From positions 124,001 through 188,000 of the forward strand of contig NZ_QVON01000005.1 of the NCBI RefSeq assembly GCF_003426735.1: a DNA stretch of 64,000 bases. The letters are read 5' to 3'. This document shows, piece by piece, positions 1 to 9,291 of this stretch. The translations under genes and the position numbers were made by a program. How positions within the stretch are numbered: position 1 is the first letter of the stretch; each line of letters opens with the position of its first letter. This DNA comes from Arenibacter sp. P308M17. GTDB taxonomy: Bacteria; Bacteroidota; Bacteroidia; Flavobacteriales; Flavobacteriaceae. The notes below the pieces were generated by a model that was not told where the DNA came from, did not search any database, and was given only the letters and a program-made list of their open reading frames with translations.

Positions 1-1
1 G

Positions 2-1996
2 GAAACCGGATTTAAAAGATATACCATAAAAGGAGGAATCCAAAGTGCATTAAATGATAAGCTAAAGGTAGGTATGTCTACCTACTATACCTATAGCAAG
101 CAAAATTTGGCAGGAACCGAGTCGTTGCGGTCAGCATATAGGGCAAGGCCGACAGGAACTGTTTTTTATGACGATTTATTGCCACAGGACCAGGCCCAGG
201 ACAAAGATTGGAACGGATATGCGGTTTTTATGGGAATTAACGACAATCAGGTTATTCACCCATTGGTCGAGATAAATCCTGAGAATACCGTTCTTGAAAC
301 ACTTCGCTCATCTGTATTGGCAAACGCCTATGTAGATTTTACGCCCGTAAAAGGGCTATCGTTCAGATCGTCACTTTCTGCCGCAGTATCGAACCAAAAA
401 GCAGGGGATTATAGGGGCACCTATACCAAGAACCAAAAAACAACGCTTTTGCCCATAGCCAATTTACAGACAACGGATATATCCTCCTACACACTGGATA
501 ATACCATAACCTACAATTTAAATTCGGATTCCCACAATTTGACCGTAACGGGCCTGTACAGTATTTTTCATGAAAGGGAACAATTTTCGCGATTGGATGT
601 AAAGGACCTGCCATTTAGGTCTTTATGGTATTCCATGGGAGATGGAGAGGTTACCAACAACGAGTCTTATTTGACCGAGCAAGCCTTGATTTCTTATATG
701 GGCCGTATCAATTATAGTTTTAAGGATAAGTATTTGTTGACGGTAACCGGCCGAACTGATGGCGCATCGGTTCTGTCCGAGGGCAACAAATGGCAATTTT
801 TCCCTTCAGTGGCCCTGGCCTGGCAATTGGGAGAGGAAAATTTTATTAAAAATGCAAACCTGTTCTCAAATTTGAAATTAAGGGCAAGTTATGGGGAAGT
901 GGGGAACGCCACTTCGGTTCAGCCGTACGATACCCAATCCACAGTGACCCAAACCCAGTATGATTTTGATGGATCACCGGCCTATGGGTTTGCGATCAAT
1001 AACCTTTCCAATAAAAATTTGGTGTGGGAGCGCAGCAAGGAACTTAATTTCGGGCTCAATATGGGACTCTTTAATAATAGGATCTCCACTTCGATCGAAG
1101 TTTACGACAGGCAAACCGTAGATCTGATCTTGGGGGACAAATTACCTAATTCAACGGGGTTTACAGATGTTGTGGCCAATGTGGGCGAGATCAGTAATTC
1201 CGGGCTAGAGGTGCTTCTGAATACCGAGAATATTGTAAAAAATGATTTTAGGTGGTCCACATCCATCAATTTTACTAAAAATAAGAATGAAGTTACCAAA
1301 TTGGCAGGTGGTCTAACCCAGGACATCGGGAACAACAGGTTTGTGGGGGAGTCCGTGCAACCCCTTTATTTTTATGAAGTAGCGGGGATATGGCAAACAA
1401 ACGAGGCCGCGGAGGCAGATGTATTTGGTTATAAACCGGGCAATGTAAAAATTGTAGATCAAAATGGCGATGGAAAAATTACGGAAGATGCCGATCGTAT
1501 AATAGTAGGGTCCGAAACTCCGGATTATATTATGGGTATTCGGAATCAGTTCAACTATAAAAATCTGGATTTTTCCTTCTTTATCTATACCAGACAAGGG
1601 GTGAAATGGAAAAGTAATTACCTGAGGGGAACTTTTGGTGAGATTAATGGGGATCGCTATAACGCCGACGCCTCCATTGACTTTTGGACCAGTACCAACC
1701 CTTCCAATACCTATTTTGGCCTGGATGGCGCAGGGGGTTCCGGAAATGCTGCAAGGGATGCCATTTCCGTAGTGGATGCCAACTTTGTAAGGGTCTCGGA
1801 TATCACTTTGGGCTATACATTGCCAAGTGATCTGTTAGGTCGCTTAGGCTTAGGTCATTTAAGGATCTATGCACAAGCAACCAATCCATTTTTGTTTACG
1901 GATACCAAGGGGTTTAGCCCTGAGTATAATTCGGGCATAAATAGCGATGATGTACCTTTTGCAATGTATGCGATCGGCTTGAACATAACTTTCTAA
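2..1996 (+). CDS. SusC/RagA-type TonB-dependent outer-membrane receptor (5' end outside window)
   Basis: This is the C-terminal ~664 residues of a SusC-like receptor that imports glycan oligosaccharides across the outer membrane. The frame is open from base 2, so the ATG at 74 is internal and the signal peptide, carboxypeptidase-like domain and plug lie upstream of the window. The visible part is typical SusC beta-barrel: aromatic alternating strands, a segment around YMGRINYSFKDKYLLTVTGR, and a terminal strand ending in aromatic Phe (GLNITF). The susD gene follows after a short gap, which is the usual order. The receptor energised by TonB/ExbBD would work as a complex with that SusD. Its substrate cannot be read from sequence; the neighbours imply a sulfated uronate glycan. 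Confidence 0.95.
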   Translation, partial: ETGFKRYTIKGGIQSALNDKLKVGMSTYYTYSKQNLAGTESLRSAYRARPTGTVFYDDLLPQDQAQDKDWNGYAVFMGINDNQVIHPLVEINPENTVLETLRSSVLANAYVDFTPVKGLSFRSSLSAAVSNQKAGDYRGTYTKNQKTTLLPIANLQTTDISSYTLDNTITYNLNSDSHNLTVTGLYSIFHEREQFSRLDVKDLPFRSLWYSMGDGEVTNNESYLTEQALISYMGRINYSFKDKYLLTVTGRTDGASVLSEGNKWQFFPSVALAWQLGEENFIKNANLFSNLKLRASYGEVGNATSVQPYDTQSTVTQTQYDFDGSPAYGFAINNLSNKNLVWERSKELNFGLNMGLFNNRISTSIEVYDRQTVDLILGDKLPNSTGFTDVVANVGEISNSGLEVLLNTENIVKNDFRWSTSINFTKNKNEVTKLAGGLTQDIGNNRFVGESVQPLYFYEVAGIWQTNEAAEADVFGYKPGNVKIVDQNGDGKITEDADRIIVGSETPDYIMGIRNQFNYKNLDFSFFIYTRQGVKWKSNYLRGTFGEINGDRYNADASIDFWTSTNPSNTYFGLDGAGGSGNAARDAISVVDANFVRVSDITLGYTLPSDLLGRLGLGHLRIYAQATNPFLFTDTKGFSPEYNSGINSDDVPFAMYAIGLNITF

Positions 1997-2051
1997 TCTA
2001 GATAGTTGAATAAAAAATTGTTTGATTGTTCCACAAAAAAATATTGATAAA

Positions 2052-3890
2052 ATGAAAATATATAAAAAATGGAAAGTACTGATCTCGTGTATTTTGGTCT
2101 TTTCTGCAGTTGCATGTAGTGATTTTTTGGATGAGGATCCACTATCGGTTCAGACCGCTAATAGTTATTATGTAAATGAAGAGGGCTTTGAGGACTTGGT
2201 AAGGGCCGCATACCCTCTATGGCGGGATATTATACAGGACCGTACTTTGGTGCTGAGGGGCACGGATATGTTTAGCGCGGGTACCTGGGACGATGCAGCT
2301 ACCAATCAGGGACAAGGTCCGCCGGAGGATGCCTACGATACAGGTTTTGGAGCAGGTTTTGAACCCTTGGGAACCTTATGGAATTTATTGTACAGGGAAA
2401 TTAACAGGGCCAATACCGTAATTGACCGTGCCGATGCCGTTGTTGGTATGGATGATGGATTAAAAAACATAAGGGTTGCCGAAGCCAAGGTTCTACGATC
2501 ACTGGCACTCTTCTACGCGGTACAACAATGGGGGGATATTCCAATGCCACTGACCGAAACCACTGTTCCGGACAAGGAAGTGATCAAGGTAGCTGCTGCG
2601 GATGTCTATTCCCAGCTCATAGCCGATTTAACAGCTGCTGAAACTGTTTTGCCTAAAGAGGCTACCGACTATGGACGTGTTACCAAGGGAACCGCCCAAT
2701 TTTTGCTGGCCAGGGTATATCTGACCCGTGGATGGAATTTTAATAATTCCTTAGGGGGCAGTAATGTCGATTTTGATATGGCGCTGGATTATGCGGACAA
2801 GGTCATTGCCGAATATCCGCTGGCCGCAGACTATACCGATCTTTTTCCGCAACGAAATGATAATCCGCTACTGGAAACCAATAATCCCGGTACTCAGAAT
2901 GCCAAGAATGAAGAAATTGTTTTTGCTGTTCAATTTAATACCAATGATCTTACCAATGCAGGCGATGACACCAATGCCAATTCTTTGGTAGGGAACGATT
3001 ACCACTCCATATTCGGTGGAGGAGCGGACGATGTGCCCGGTGCAGTGGCCCGTTCAGGTTTATATAACCGACACTTGAATAAATTCAATACTACCCCGGC
3101 CATATACCGTTTGTTCGACCCGGAAATTGATAGTCGTTATAATCACAATTTCCTCGGAAAATTATATGCCTTAAAAGATGCCTCTGGATTTAGTCCTGTA
3201 GAAGGAGGTGATCCAATAGATATTAAACAAGGGGATGTTGTACTTGAATTTAGACCTTGGAACAGTCCGGCATTGACTCCGGCAGAAAGAGGATTGGATG
3301 TAGGGGGGTCGTTGCCCTATTCCGTTATCAATACTGACGAATACGGTAGAATAGACGCATCCAAATACCACGATTCCTATAAAGCACCGATGATGTGGAA
3401 GTTCTGGGAACCGGGCATACCATATGGAGATGGTGGGGGTACGTTCGATTTTGCCCTATTCCGTTCAGCAGAAGCCTATTTGATCGCTGCCGAGGCCATA
3501 GTTAAAGGAGCAACAGGAGGTAGTCTAGGATCGGCCGACGTATATTACAATAGAATTGTTGACCGCGCCTTAGGTAGCAATGCTGGAGCGAACCCGTTAC
3601 AGGCATCTGTTCCCGAGGATGTTTCATCTTTGGCTTCAAAGTCCTATAGGGCCACTGGGGCCACTATCGATATCGACATGATTTTGGATGAACGTGCAAG
3701 GGAACTGATGGGTGAGTACGTTAGATGGTACGATTTAAAACGTACCGGCAAGTTAATCGAAAGGGCTAACAAATATAACCCTTGGACCGCCGCCAGTGGT
3801 AGTTTGGATGAGCATCATCTATTACGTCCCATTCCACAACAGGAGATAGATTTGTCTTCAAATAATTTGGGTCAGAACCCCGGTTATTGA
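2052..3890 (+). CDS. SusD/RagB family glycan-binding lipoprotein
   Basis: Surface-exposed glycan-binding partner of the preceding SusC. The chosen ATG gives a 612-residue protein with a clean lipoprotein signal (hydrophobic stretch then Val-Ala-Cys22-Ser); an upstream TTG at 2022 in frame would spoil this signal. The SusD N-terminal motif SDFLDEDP follows the cysteine, the middle has the usual tetratricopeptide-like helices (RVAEAKVLRSLALFYAVQQWGD), and the C-terminus has the family's RARELMGEYVRWYDLKRTGK region and ends in GQNPGY. These are all standard for RagB/SusD. It is co-transcribed with susC (55 bp gap). The specific ligand is unknown. Confidence 0.95.
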   Translation: MKIYKKWKVLISCILVFSAVACSDFLDEDPLSVQTANSYYVNEEGFEDLVRAAYPLWRDIIQDRTLVLRGTDMFSAGTWDDAATNQGQGPPEDAYDTGFGAGFEPLGTLWNLLYREINRANTVIDRADAVVGMDDGLKNIRVAEAKVLRSLALFYAVQQWGDIPMPLTETTVPDKEVIKVAAADVYSQLIADLTAAETVLPKEATDYGRVTKGTAQFLLARVYLTRGWNFNNSLGGSNVDFDMALDYADKVIAEYPLAADYTDLFPQRNDNPLLETNNPGTQNAKNEEIVFAVQFNTNDLTNAGDDTNANSLVGNDYHSIFGGGADDVPGAVARSGLYNRHLNKFNTTPAIYRLFDPEIDSRYNHNFLGKLYALKDASGFSPVEGGDPIDIKQGDVVLEFRPWNSPALTPAERGLDVGGSLPYSVINTDEYGRIDASKYHDSYKAPMMWKFWEPGIPYGDGGGTFDFALFRSAEAYLIAAEAIVKGATGGSLGSADVYYNRIVDRALGSNAGANPLQASVPEDVSSLASKSYRATGATIDIDMILDERARELMGEYVRWYDLKRTGKLIERANKYNPWTAASGSLDEHHLLRPIPQQEIDLSSNNLGQNPGY

Positions 3891-3923
3891 AGAACAATAG
3901 TTTTAGTTTAGTTGGTTTTTAAG

Positions 3924-3957
3924 CACGGACCGGCTTTTAATTAAGGTCGGTCTGTAC
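3924..3957 (+). terminator. Possible hairpin after susD
   Basis: An imperfect stem (ACGGACCGGCTT against AAGGTCGGTCTGT, with G-U pairs and a bulge) closes over a short AT-rich loop about 35 bp after the susD stop. No clear T tract follows, so it may attenuate transcription or protect the susCD message rather than end it. The rest of the 284-bp gap before the oxidoreductase shows no gene. Confidence 0.35.
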
Positions 3958-4174
3958 TAAAAATGAGAGGTTCGGGCAACGAAAAGATCATAAACGATTT
4001 GGTTTGGCCTCAGTATTCTATTCCCTAATTGCTGGCTATATAGATAGTAATAATAGAATGGTCAAAACTCGCATATTAAAAGGAGATGGCAGTAACGTGC
4101 TTTATGTCTCCCGGATATTTATTCCGTGCTCCAACCCTTAAAACTTTGATAAATAACTTTAATATTTTAATCCG

Positions 4175-5590
4175 ATGGAAAGAAGAAATTTTGTAAAATC
4201 CAGTGCCTCGGCCATAGTGGGCTTTGCTGGCTTCTCTATAATTCCCTCAACCGTTCTAGGAAAAACATTCGGCCAAGTTGCTCCAAGTGACAAAGTAAAT
4301 TTGGCCTGTTGCGGAATTGGCAATAGGGGTGGAGGAGTGGTTAAATCCCTTTATGAATCAGGCTTGGCCAATATAGTTGCCCTATGCGATGTGGATCTGG
4401 GTGCTCCACATACTTTGGAAGTCATGAAGATGTTTCCCAACGTGCCACATTTTAAGGATTTTAGGGAAATGTTCAATACAATGGGAAATAAAATTGATGC
4501 GGTAAGCGTGGGCACTCCGGATTTCTCACATTTCCCGATTACCATGTTGGCCATGTCCATGGGAATCCATGTATATGTGGAAAAGCCTATGGCGAGAACC
4601 TTTAATGAGGTTGAATTGATGATGAACTGTGCTGAGCGGCATAATGTGGTAACCCAAATGGGAAACCAAGGGCATTCAGGGGAGAATTATTTTCAATTTA
4701 AGGCATGGAAAGAAGTGGGCATTATAAAGGATGTAACGGCTATAACGGCCCACATGAACGGTAGACGGCGTTGGCATGGGTTTAATGTCAATATGACCAA
4801 ATATCCAGCCAAAGAATCCTTACCTACAACATTGGATTGGGATACCTGGCTCGGTACGGCTTCCGAGCACGATTACAACAAAAATTTTGTAAACGGACAA
4901 TGGCGCTGCTGGTACGATTTTGGTATGGGCGCCCTTGGCGATTGGGGAGCCCATATTATGGATACGGCACATCAGTTTCTTGAGCTGGGGCTGCCGTATG
5001 AAATAGACCCGGTTATGCTTGAAGGACATAATCCTTTTTTCTTCCCCATGTCATCCACACTTATATTTAAATTTCCGGAAAGGGGCAACATGCCGGCTCT
5101 GGACATTACATGGTACGACGGGGTGAACAATCAACCCCCACTACCAAAAGGTTATGGTGTCTCCACCACGGATGCTGATATTCCACCCCCAGGTGATGGT
5201 AAATTGGAGCCTACCAAATTAAAGCCGGGAAAAATTATTTATGGGAAGGATTTGACCTTTAAGGGAGGCTCCCACAGTAGTCCATTATCAATTATCCCAG
5301 AAAAGAGGGCGAAGGAGATGTTAGGGAGTTTGCCCGTAGTTCCCGAAAGCCCGTCAAACCACTTTGAAAACTTTTTGCTTTCCTGCAAAGGCGAAGAAAA
5401 ATGTCGGTCATCCTTTGATATTGCAGGGCCATTGAGCCAAGTTTTCAATCTAGGGGTTCTGGCCCAAAGGCTAAATACAAAATTGATCTTTGATCGGGAA
5501 ACAAAACAGATAACGAACAATCCCCTTGCCAATATGATGTTAAGAGGGGGACAACCAAGAAAAGGTTGGGAAGAATATTATAAACTCTAA
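4175..5590 (+). CDS. Tat-exported Gfo/Idh/MocA family oxidoreductase
   Basis: NAD(P)-dependent sugar oxidoreductase of the Gfo/Idh/MocA family, 471 residues. The N-terminus MERRNFVKSS is a twin-arginine signal followed by a hydrophobic stretch to about residue 30, so the protein is exported folded with its cofactor, as in other periplasmic family members of Bacteroidota. The Rossmann fold follows, with the nucleotide-binding loop CCGIGNRGGG (residues ~45-54) and the family's EKP motif at 136-138 (catalytic Lys137). The C-terminal alpha/beta domain carries the substrate pocket. Related exported enzymes oxidise C3 of glycosides. Together with the DUF1080 gene downstream this suggests a 3-keto-sugar route, which is inference. 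It could instead be a glycosidase of the GH109-like type. Confidence 0.88.
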   Translation: MERRNFVKSSASAIVGFAGFSIIPSTVLGKTFGQVAPSDKVNLACCGIGNRGGGVVKSLYESGLANIVALCDVDLGAPHTLEVMKMFPNVPHFKDFREMFNTMGNKIDAVSVGTPDFSHFPITMLAMSMGIHVYVEKPMARTFNEVELMMNCAERHNVVTQMGNQGHSGENYFQFKAWKEVGIIKDVTAITAHMNGRRRWHGFNVNMTKYPAKESLPTTLDWDTWLGTASEHDYNKNFVNGQWRCWYDFGMGALGDWGAHIMDTAHQFLELGLPYEIDPVMLEGHNPFFFPMSSTLIFKFPERGNMPALDITWYDGVNNQPPLPKGYGVSTTDADIPPPGDGKLEPTKLKPGKIIYGKDLTFKGGSHSSPLSIIPEKRAKEMLGSLPVVPESPSNHFENFLLSCKGEEKCRSSFDIAGPLSQVFNLGVLAQRLNTKLIFDRETKQITNNPLANMMLRGGQPRKGWEEYYKL

Positions 5591-5600
5591 AATTATTCTA

Positions 5601-5749
5601 AGTACATGACAAAATTTTATTTCACAAGATTTTCCTCAATTTTTTACCCCGACCCTAAAGGGAGAAATCAAGGAAAATCAGGCTCCCTTTAGGGTTTGGG
5701 GTAAAACGGATTTTCCGATAAACCTTGTTGACGATTTTTGTCATGTACT
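5601..5749. repeat. Long near-palindromic element with 14-bp terminal inverted repeats
   Basis: AGTACATGACAAAA at 5601-5614 is repeated perfectly inverted at 5736-5749. Nested inside are the inverted arms ACCCCGACCCTAAAGGGAG and CTCCCTTTAGGGTTTGGGG. The whole gap between the oxidoreductase and the GH28 gene can therefore fold into one large hairpin. The inner CTTTAGGG/CCCTAAAG arms recur in the element at 40495-40554, so it belongs to a dispersed family. It may be a MITE-like or REP-like element; it could also act as a transcript stabiliser or terminator. Confidence 0.75.
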
Positions 5750-5773
5750 AAAAAAATTATTATATCCAGTATT

Positions 5774-7345
5774 ATGTACAACACTATTTTAACGAAATCG
5801 ATAACTGGTTTTCTGATTTTGGCGGTATCCACCGGAATTATGGCCCAAGAGTATACTATAACGGACTATGGCGCAAAGAATGATGGAAAAACATTGGCTT
5901 CGGCCGCAATCCAATCCGCTATAGATGCTGCCCATAAAAGTGGCGGCGGCAGGGTAATTGTCCCTAAAGGTGTATTTCTTACGGGCAGTATCGTCCTTAA
6001 AACGGGGATCGAACTGCATTTGAAGAAAGAAGCAGTTCTACTGGGAAGTACCGATCCATACGATTATAAGGGCATAAACCGATGGAAAGCACTTGTTCTG
6101 GCCGATGGACAAAGCCATATCGCCATTACAGGTGAGGGCACTATAGATGGCCGGGGCCAGGAGTTGGCAATACAGGTGGACAGTCTTTTTCATATAGGAA
6201 AACTCGATAGTACCCATTACAATATCCGTAGAAAACGACCCAGCGAAGTATTGCGGCCACAACTTATAGAAATGGTGAATAGCAATCATATCGATATTTC
6301 AGGTATTACATTGAAAAATGCGGCCTGTTGGGTTCAGACCTATGATAGGTGTACAGATCTGGTCATAGACAGGATTCAGGTGGATAGCGATGCCTACTGG
6401 AACAATGATGGTATGGATATCAGTGATTGTAAAAATGTGCGGATTACGAACAGTTACGTAAACGCTGCCGATGACGGAATATGTCTCAAATCCCATACAA
6501 AAGGTTTCTTTAACGACAACATATATATCGCTAATTGTACCATTAGATCCAGTGCCAGTGCCATTAAATTTGGTACGGCATCCGTAGGTGGCTTCAGGAA
6601 TATTAGGATTGAGAACATAACGATTTTCGACACCTTCCGCTCCGCACTTGCCTTTGAGGCCGTTGATGGTGGTACCATAGAAAATGTAGTCGTAAATAAT
6701 GTATCTGCAAGCACTACGGGAAATGCTCTTTTTATTAAGCTTGGACATAGAAATGTTGATGGAGAAATAGGTGCCATCAAAAATATAACTGTTAAAAATT
6801 TAAACGTTCATGTCCCATTCGCCAAGCCAGACCTAAAATATAATATTAGAGGTCCGGAATCCCCATTTTTTCACAACATATTCCCTGCCTCAATTACTGG
6901 ATTGCCCGGACATGATGTTGAAAATATTACTTTGGAAAATGTTTCCATTTCCTATCCGGGACGTGGAAATAAAGGATATGCCCATATGCCGACCTGGCGC
7001 CTTAATTCAGTTCCAGAACAAGCTACCTCATACCCCGAATTCTCTATGTTTGGAGAACTGCCGTCATGGGGTCTTTATGTGAGACATGTGTCCGGCCTGG
7101 AAATGAAGAATGTGAGGTTGGGTGCTCGGGAACATGATTATCGTCCCGCCTATGTTTTTGATGATGTAAAAGGTCTCAAAATTGAAGGTGGTAGTATCAC
7201 ATCGCTCTCCACCCATGGGCAACTTATTGTTAAGGATGTTATGGGGATGAAGGTGAACCATCTATTTGTGGATGGTATTGAATTACAAAAAGTGATTTCC
7301 TATGGTACAAATTCTGAAATATTAGGGGTTGAAATACTCAAGTAA
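5774..7345 (+). CDS. GH28-like right-handed beta-helix glycosidase (polygalacturonase family)
   Basis: Secreted 523-residue pectinase-superfamily protein. The ATG used here gives a good signal peptide ending near IMAQEY; an upstream in-frame TTG lies inside the palindrome and is unlikely. The first strand motif YTITDYGAKNDGK is typical of GH28. The catalytic region is recognisable: NNDGMD supplies the N-x-D pair and ADDGICLKSH the paired Asp of the canonical GDD. The usual GHG histidine motif is replaced by SSASAIKFGT, and the RIK motif is not evident, as in divergent Bacteroidota GH28 proteins. It would hydrolyse a galacturonate-type or related uronate linkage in the periplasm or at the surface. 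Exact specificity is unknown. Confidence 0.88.
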   Translation: MYNTILTKSITGFLILAVSTGIMAQEYTITDYGAKNDGKTLASAAIQSAIDAAHKSGGGRVIVPKGVFLTGSIVLKTGIELHLKKEAVLLGSTDPYDYKGINRWKALVLADGQSHIAITGEGTIDGRGQELAIQVDSLFHIGKLDSTHYNIRRKRPSEVLRPQLIEMVNSNHIDISGITLKNAACWVQTYDRCTDLVIDRIQVDSDAYWNNDGMDISDCKNVRITNSYVNAADDGICLKSHTKGFFNDNIYIANCTIRSSASAIKFGTASVGGFRNIRIENITIFDTFRSALAFEAVDGGTIENVVVNNVSASTTGNALFIKLGHRNVDGEIGAIKNITVKNLNVHVPFAKPDLKYNIRGPESPFFHNIFPASITGLPGHDVENITLENVSISYPGRGNKGYAHMPTWRLNSVPEQATSYPEFSMFGELPSWGLYVRHVSGLEMKNVRLGAREHDYRPAYVFDDVKGLKIEGGSITSLSTHGQLIVKDVMGMKVNHLFVDGIELQKVISYGTNSEILGVEILK

Positions 7346-7434
7346 AGGGAATTTTTTGGTTCCAAATCAAGGAAAGCGTATTGCAATGGAAAAATGAGTT
7401 ATAAACTCAATAAGTAATAGAATTTTTTTGTCTT

Positions 7435-8964
7435 ATGAAAATCCAAAATACTACAGCTTATCTATTCCTGGGGTTATTGATTTTATGGGGCTGTTCTAAA
7501 AAAGATCAGCCCAAGCCCCCACCGAATATCATCTATATCCTTGCCGATGATATGGGGTATGGAGACGTATCCATTAACAATCCGGATTCCAAAACAAGGA
7601 CTCCGAATATTGATAAATTGGCCTCGGAGGGAATGCGGTTTATGGATGTGCACTCGCCTTCCTCTGTTTGTACGCCTACCCGATATGGAATTTTGACAGG
7701 ACGATATTGTTGGCGGACCAATTTGCCCACAGGGGTGCTGCGTGGTTATGGACAGGCACTATTGGAAAAAGAGAGGACCACCGTTGCCTCACTGTTAAAG
7801 GAAAATGGTTATACCACCGGGGTAATCGGAAAATGGCACCTTGGGCTGGATTGGGTACTGAAAGAAGAATATAAGGATTCTATAAACGAAAAGACTGCGG
7901 AAATAAACCCATTAGGTTTGATTACCCAAATGAACGGGGATTGGGTCGACTTCACCAAAAAACCTACAGATGGACCCTTGGACCATGGGTTCGACTATAG
8001 TTATATTTTGCCTGCCTCCTTGGATATGGAACCCTATTGCTATTTGGAAAATGATGTGTTGACGGAATTGCCCAACGATCACACACCTGGCAACGACCTT
8101 GATACCGGATCGTATGCGACGGGGGCATTTTGGCGGCCCGGACGTATCGCAAAAAGTTTTGATTTTTATGGGGTATTGCCAAAGTTTATTGAGAAGGCCA
8201 AAGAGTTCGTTACTTCCCATGCAAAGAGCGAAAAACCATTTTTTTTGTATTTGCCCTTGGCTGCGCCCCATTCGCCCTGGGTTCCTAAAAAAGATTTTGA
8301 AGGTACCTCGGGAGCTGGGCAATATGGGGATTTTGTGCAGATGGTGGATGCCCAGATAGGAAGTTTCCTGAAAAGTTTGGATGAAAGTAAGATTTCGGAT
8401 AATACAATTGTGATTTTTACGAGTGACAATGGCCCATTCTGGAAGCCTGATTTTATAGAACGGTTTAATCATAGGGCCGCTTATATTTATCGTGGTATGA
8501 AAGCGGATATTTATGAGGGCGGCCATAGGGTTCCATTTATAGTGCGTTGGCCGGGGAAAGTTAAAGCAGGGGCTGTAAGCGATTATACAAGCACACTGAC
8601 CAATCTGATGGCTACCTGTGCCGATATAATTGGTACACAATTGAACGATAGCACAGCTGGGGATAGCCAGAGTATCTATCCCATTTTAATGGATGATGAA
8701 GAAAACAAGGTGGAGGCCATGCCCATTGTTCACCATTCCTCCCAAGGGTTCTTTGCCTTGAGAAAAGGAGATTGGAAACTAATTGATAAAAGAGGTTCCG
8801 GAGGGTTTTCAATTCCTGTTGTGGTTGATCCGAAAGTAGGTGAACCCGTAGGGCAGTTGTACAATTTGGCAGAGGATCCTTCTGAAACCAACAATTTATA
8901 TAATGAAGAACCTGAATTGGTAAAAGAACTTTTGGCAGAATTGGAGGCCATTAGAAATCGTTGA
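7435..8964 (+). CDS. S1-family arylsulfatase lipoprotein (formylglycine type)
   Basis: 509-residue sulfatase with a lipoprotein signal (LILWGC20SK). Metal-binding Asp pair in ILADDMGYGD (38-39). The formylglycine consensus is VCTPTR with Cys79 in the C-x-P-x-R pattern, followed by LTGR, and IGKWHLG lies near residue 130. The DNG motif (FTSDNGPFW) and GGHRVPFIVRWPGK are downstream, as in canonical alkaline-phosphatase-fold sulfatases. It removes sulfate esters from oligosaccharides of the glycan taken up by this PUL. Cys79 must be converted to formylglycine by an anaerobic sulfatase-maturating enzyme, which is not encoded in the window. The position of the sulfate cannot be told from sequence. 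Confidence 0.95.
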   Translation: MKIQNTTAYLFLGLLILWGCSKKDQPKPPPNIIYILADDMGYGDVSINNPDSKTRTPNIDKLASEGMRFMDVHSPSSVCTPTRYGILTGRYCWRTNLPTGVLRGYGQALLEKERTTVASLLKENGYTTGVIGKWHLGLDWVLKEEYKDSINEKTAEINPLGLITQMNGDWVDFTKKPTDGPLDHGFDYSYILPASLDMEPYCYLENDVLTELPNDHTPGNDLDTGSYATGAFWRPGRIAKSFDFYGVLPKFIEKAKEFVTSHAKSEKPFFLYLPLAAPHSPWVPKKDFEGTSGAGQYGDFVQMVDAQIGSFLKSLDESKISDNTIVIFTSDNGPFWKPDFIERFNHRAAYIYRGMKADIYEGGHRVPFIVRWPGKVKAGAVSDYTSTLTNLMATCADIIGTQLNDSTAGDSQSIYPILMDDEENKVEAMPIVHHSSQGFFALRKGDWKLIDKRGSGGFSIPVVVDPKVGEPVGQLYNLAEDPSETNNLYNEEPELVKELLAELEAIRNR

Positions 8965-9012
8965 TCCAAAACATTGGGGACATTGATATTCACTGCCCCT
9001 GGTAATTTAAAT

Positions 9013-9260
9013 AACGTGAGTTCGAAATAAAAAAATTATCAACACATTGATTTAGCGTAAATTAAAATAAATGCTAAGGTCCCCTCGAGCCTGCCCGTGC
9101 CGTTCAGGCGGGCGGAGTCGAGAGGTTATTTGACTGTAATGTATTTACAATGAGGTCTCGATCCCCGCCCGAACGGACCGTTCGGTACGGGCGGGCGCTC
9201 GACCGGACAGATGTCATATAAACATCTGATTTTTAATAAAATATATATCGAACTCACGTT
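9013..9260. repeat. 248-bp element with 13-bp terminal inverted repeats and GC-rich core
   Basis: AACGTGAGTTCGA at 9013-9025 is matched by its exact inverse TCGAACTCACGTT at 9248-9260. The core contains GC-rich palindromic units (GCCCGTGCCGTTCAGGCGGGC and CGCCCGAACGGACCGTTCGG). The left end, including ACATTGATTTAG and GTAAATTAA, is repeated at 32300-32350 beside the AI-2E transporter gene. There is no coding capacity. It fills the 327-bp gap before the cytochrome gene. Size and structure suggest a MITE-like non-autonomous element; no transposase is present. Confidence 0.7.
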
Positions 9261-9291
9261 AAATAAAATTCAATTGAAACTGGAACGGAAC

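Noticed and set aside
2022-2051. TTG start adding ten residues to the first SusD
   Set aside because: The ATG at 2052 gives a standard lipoprotein signal; the extension would not.
7912-8640. Long open frame (242 codons) on the minus strand within the first sulfatase
   Set aside because: It is antisense to a sulfatase with all catalytic motifs; the antisense translation has no recognisable domain and unlikely composition.
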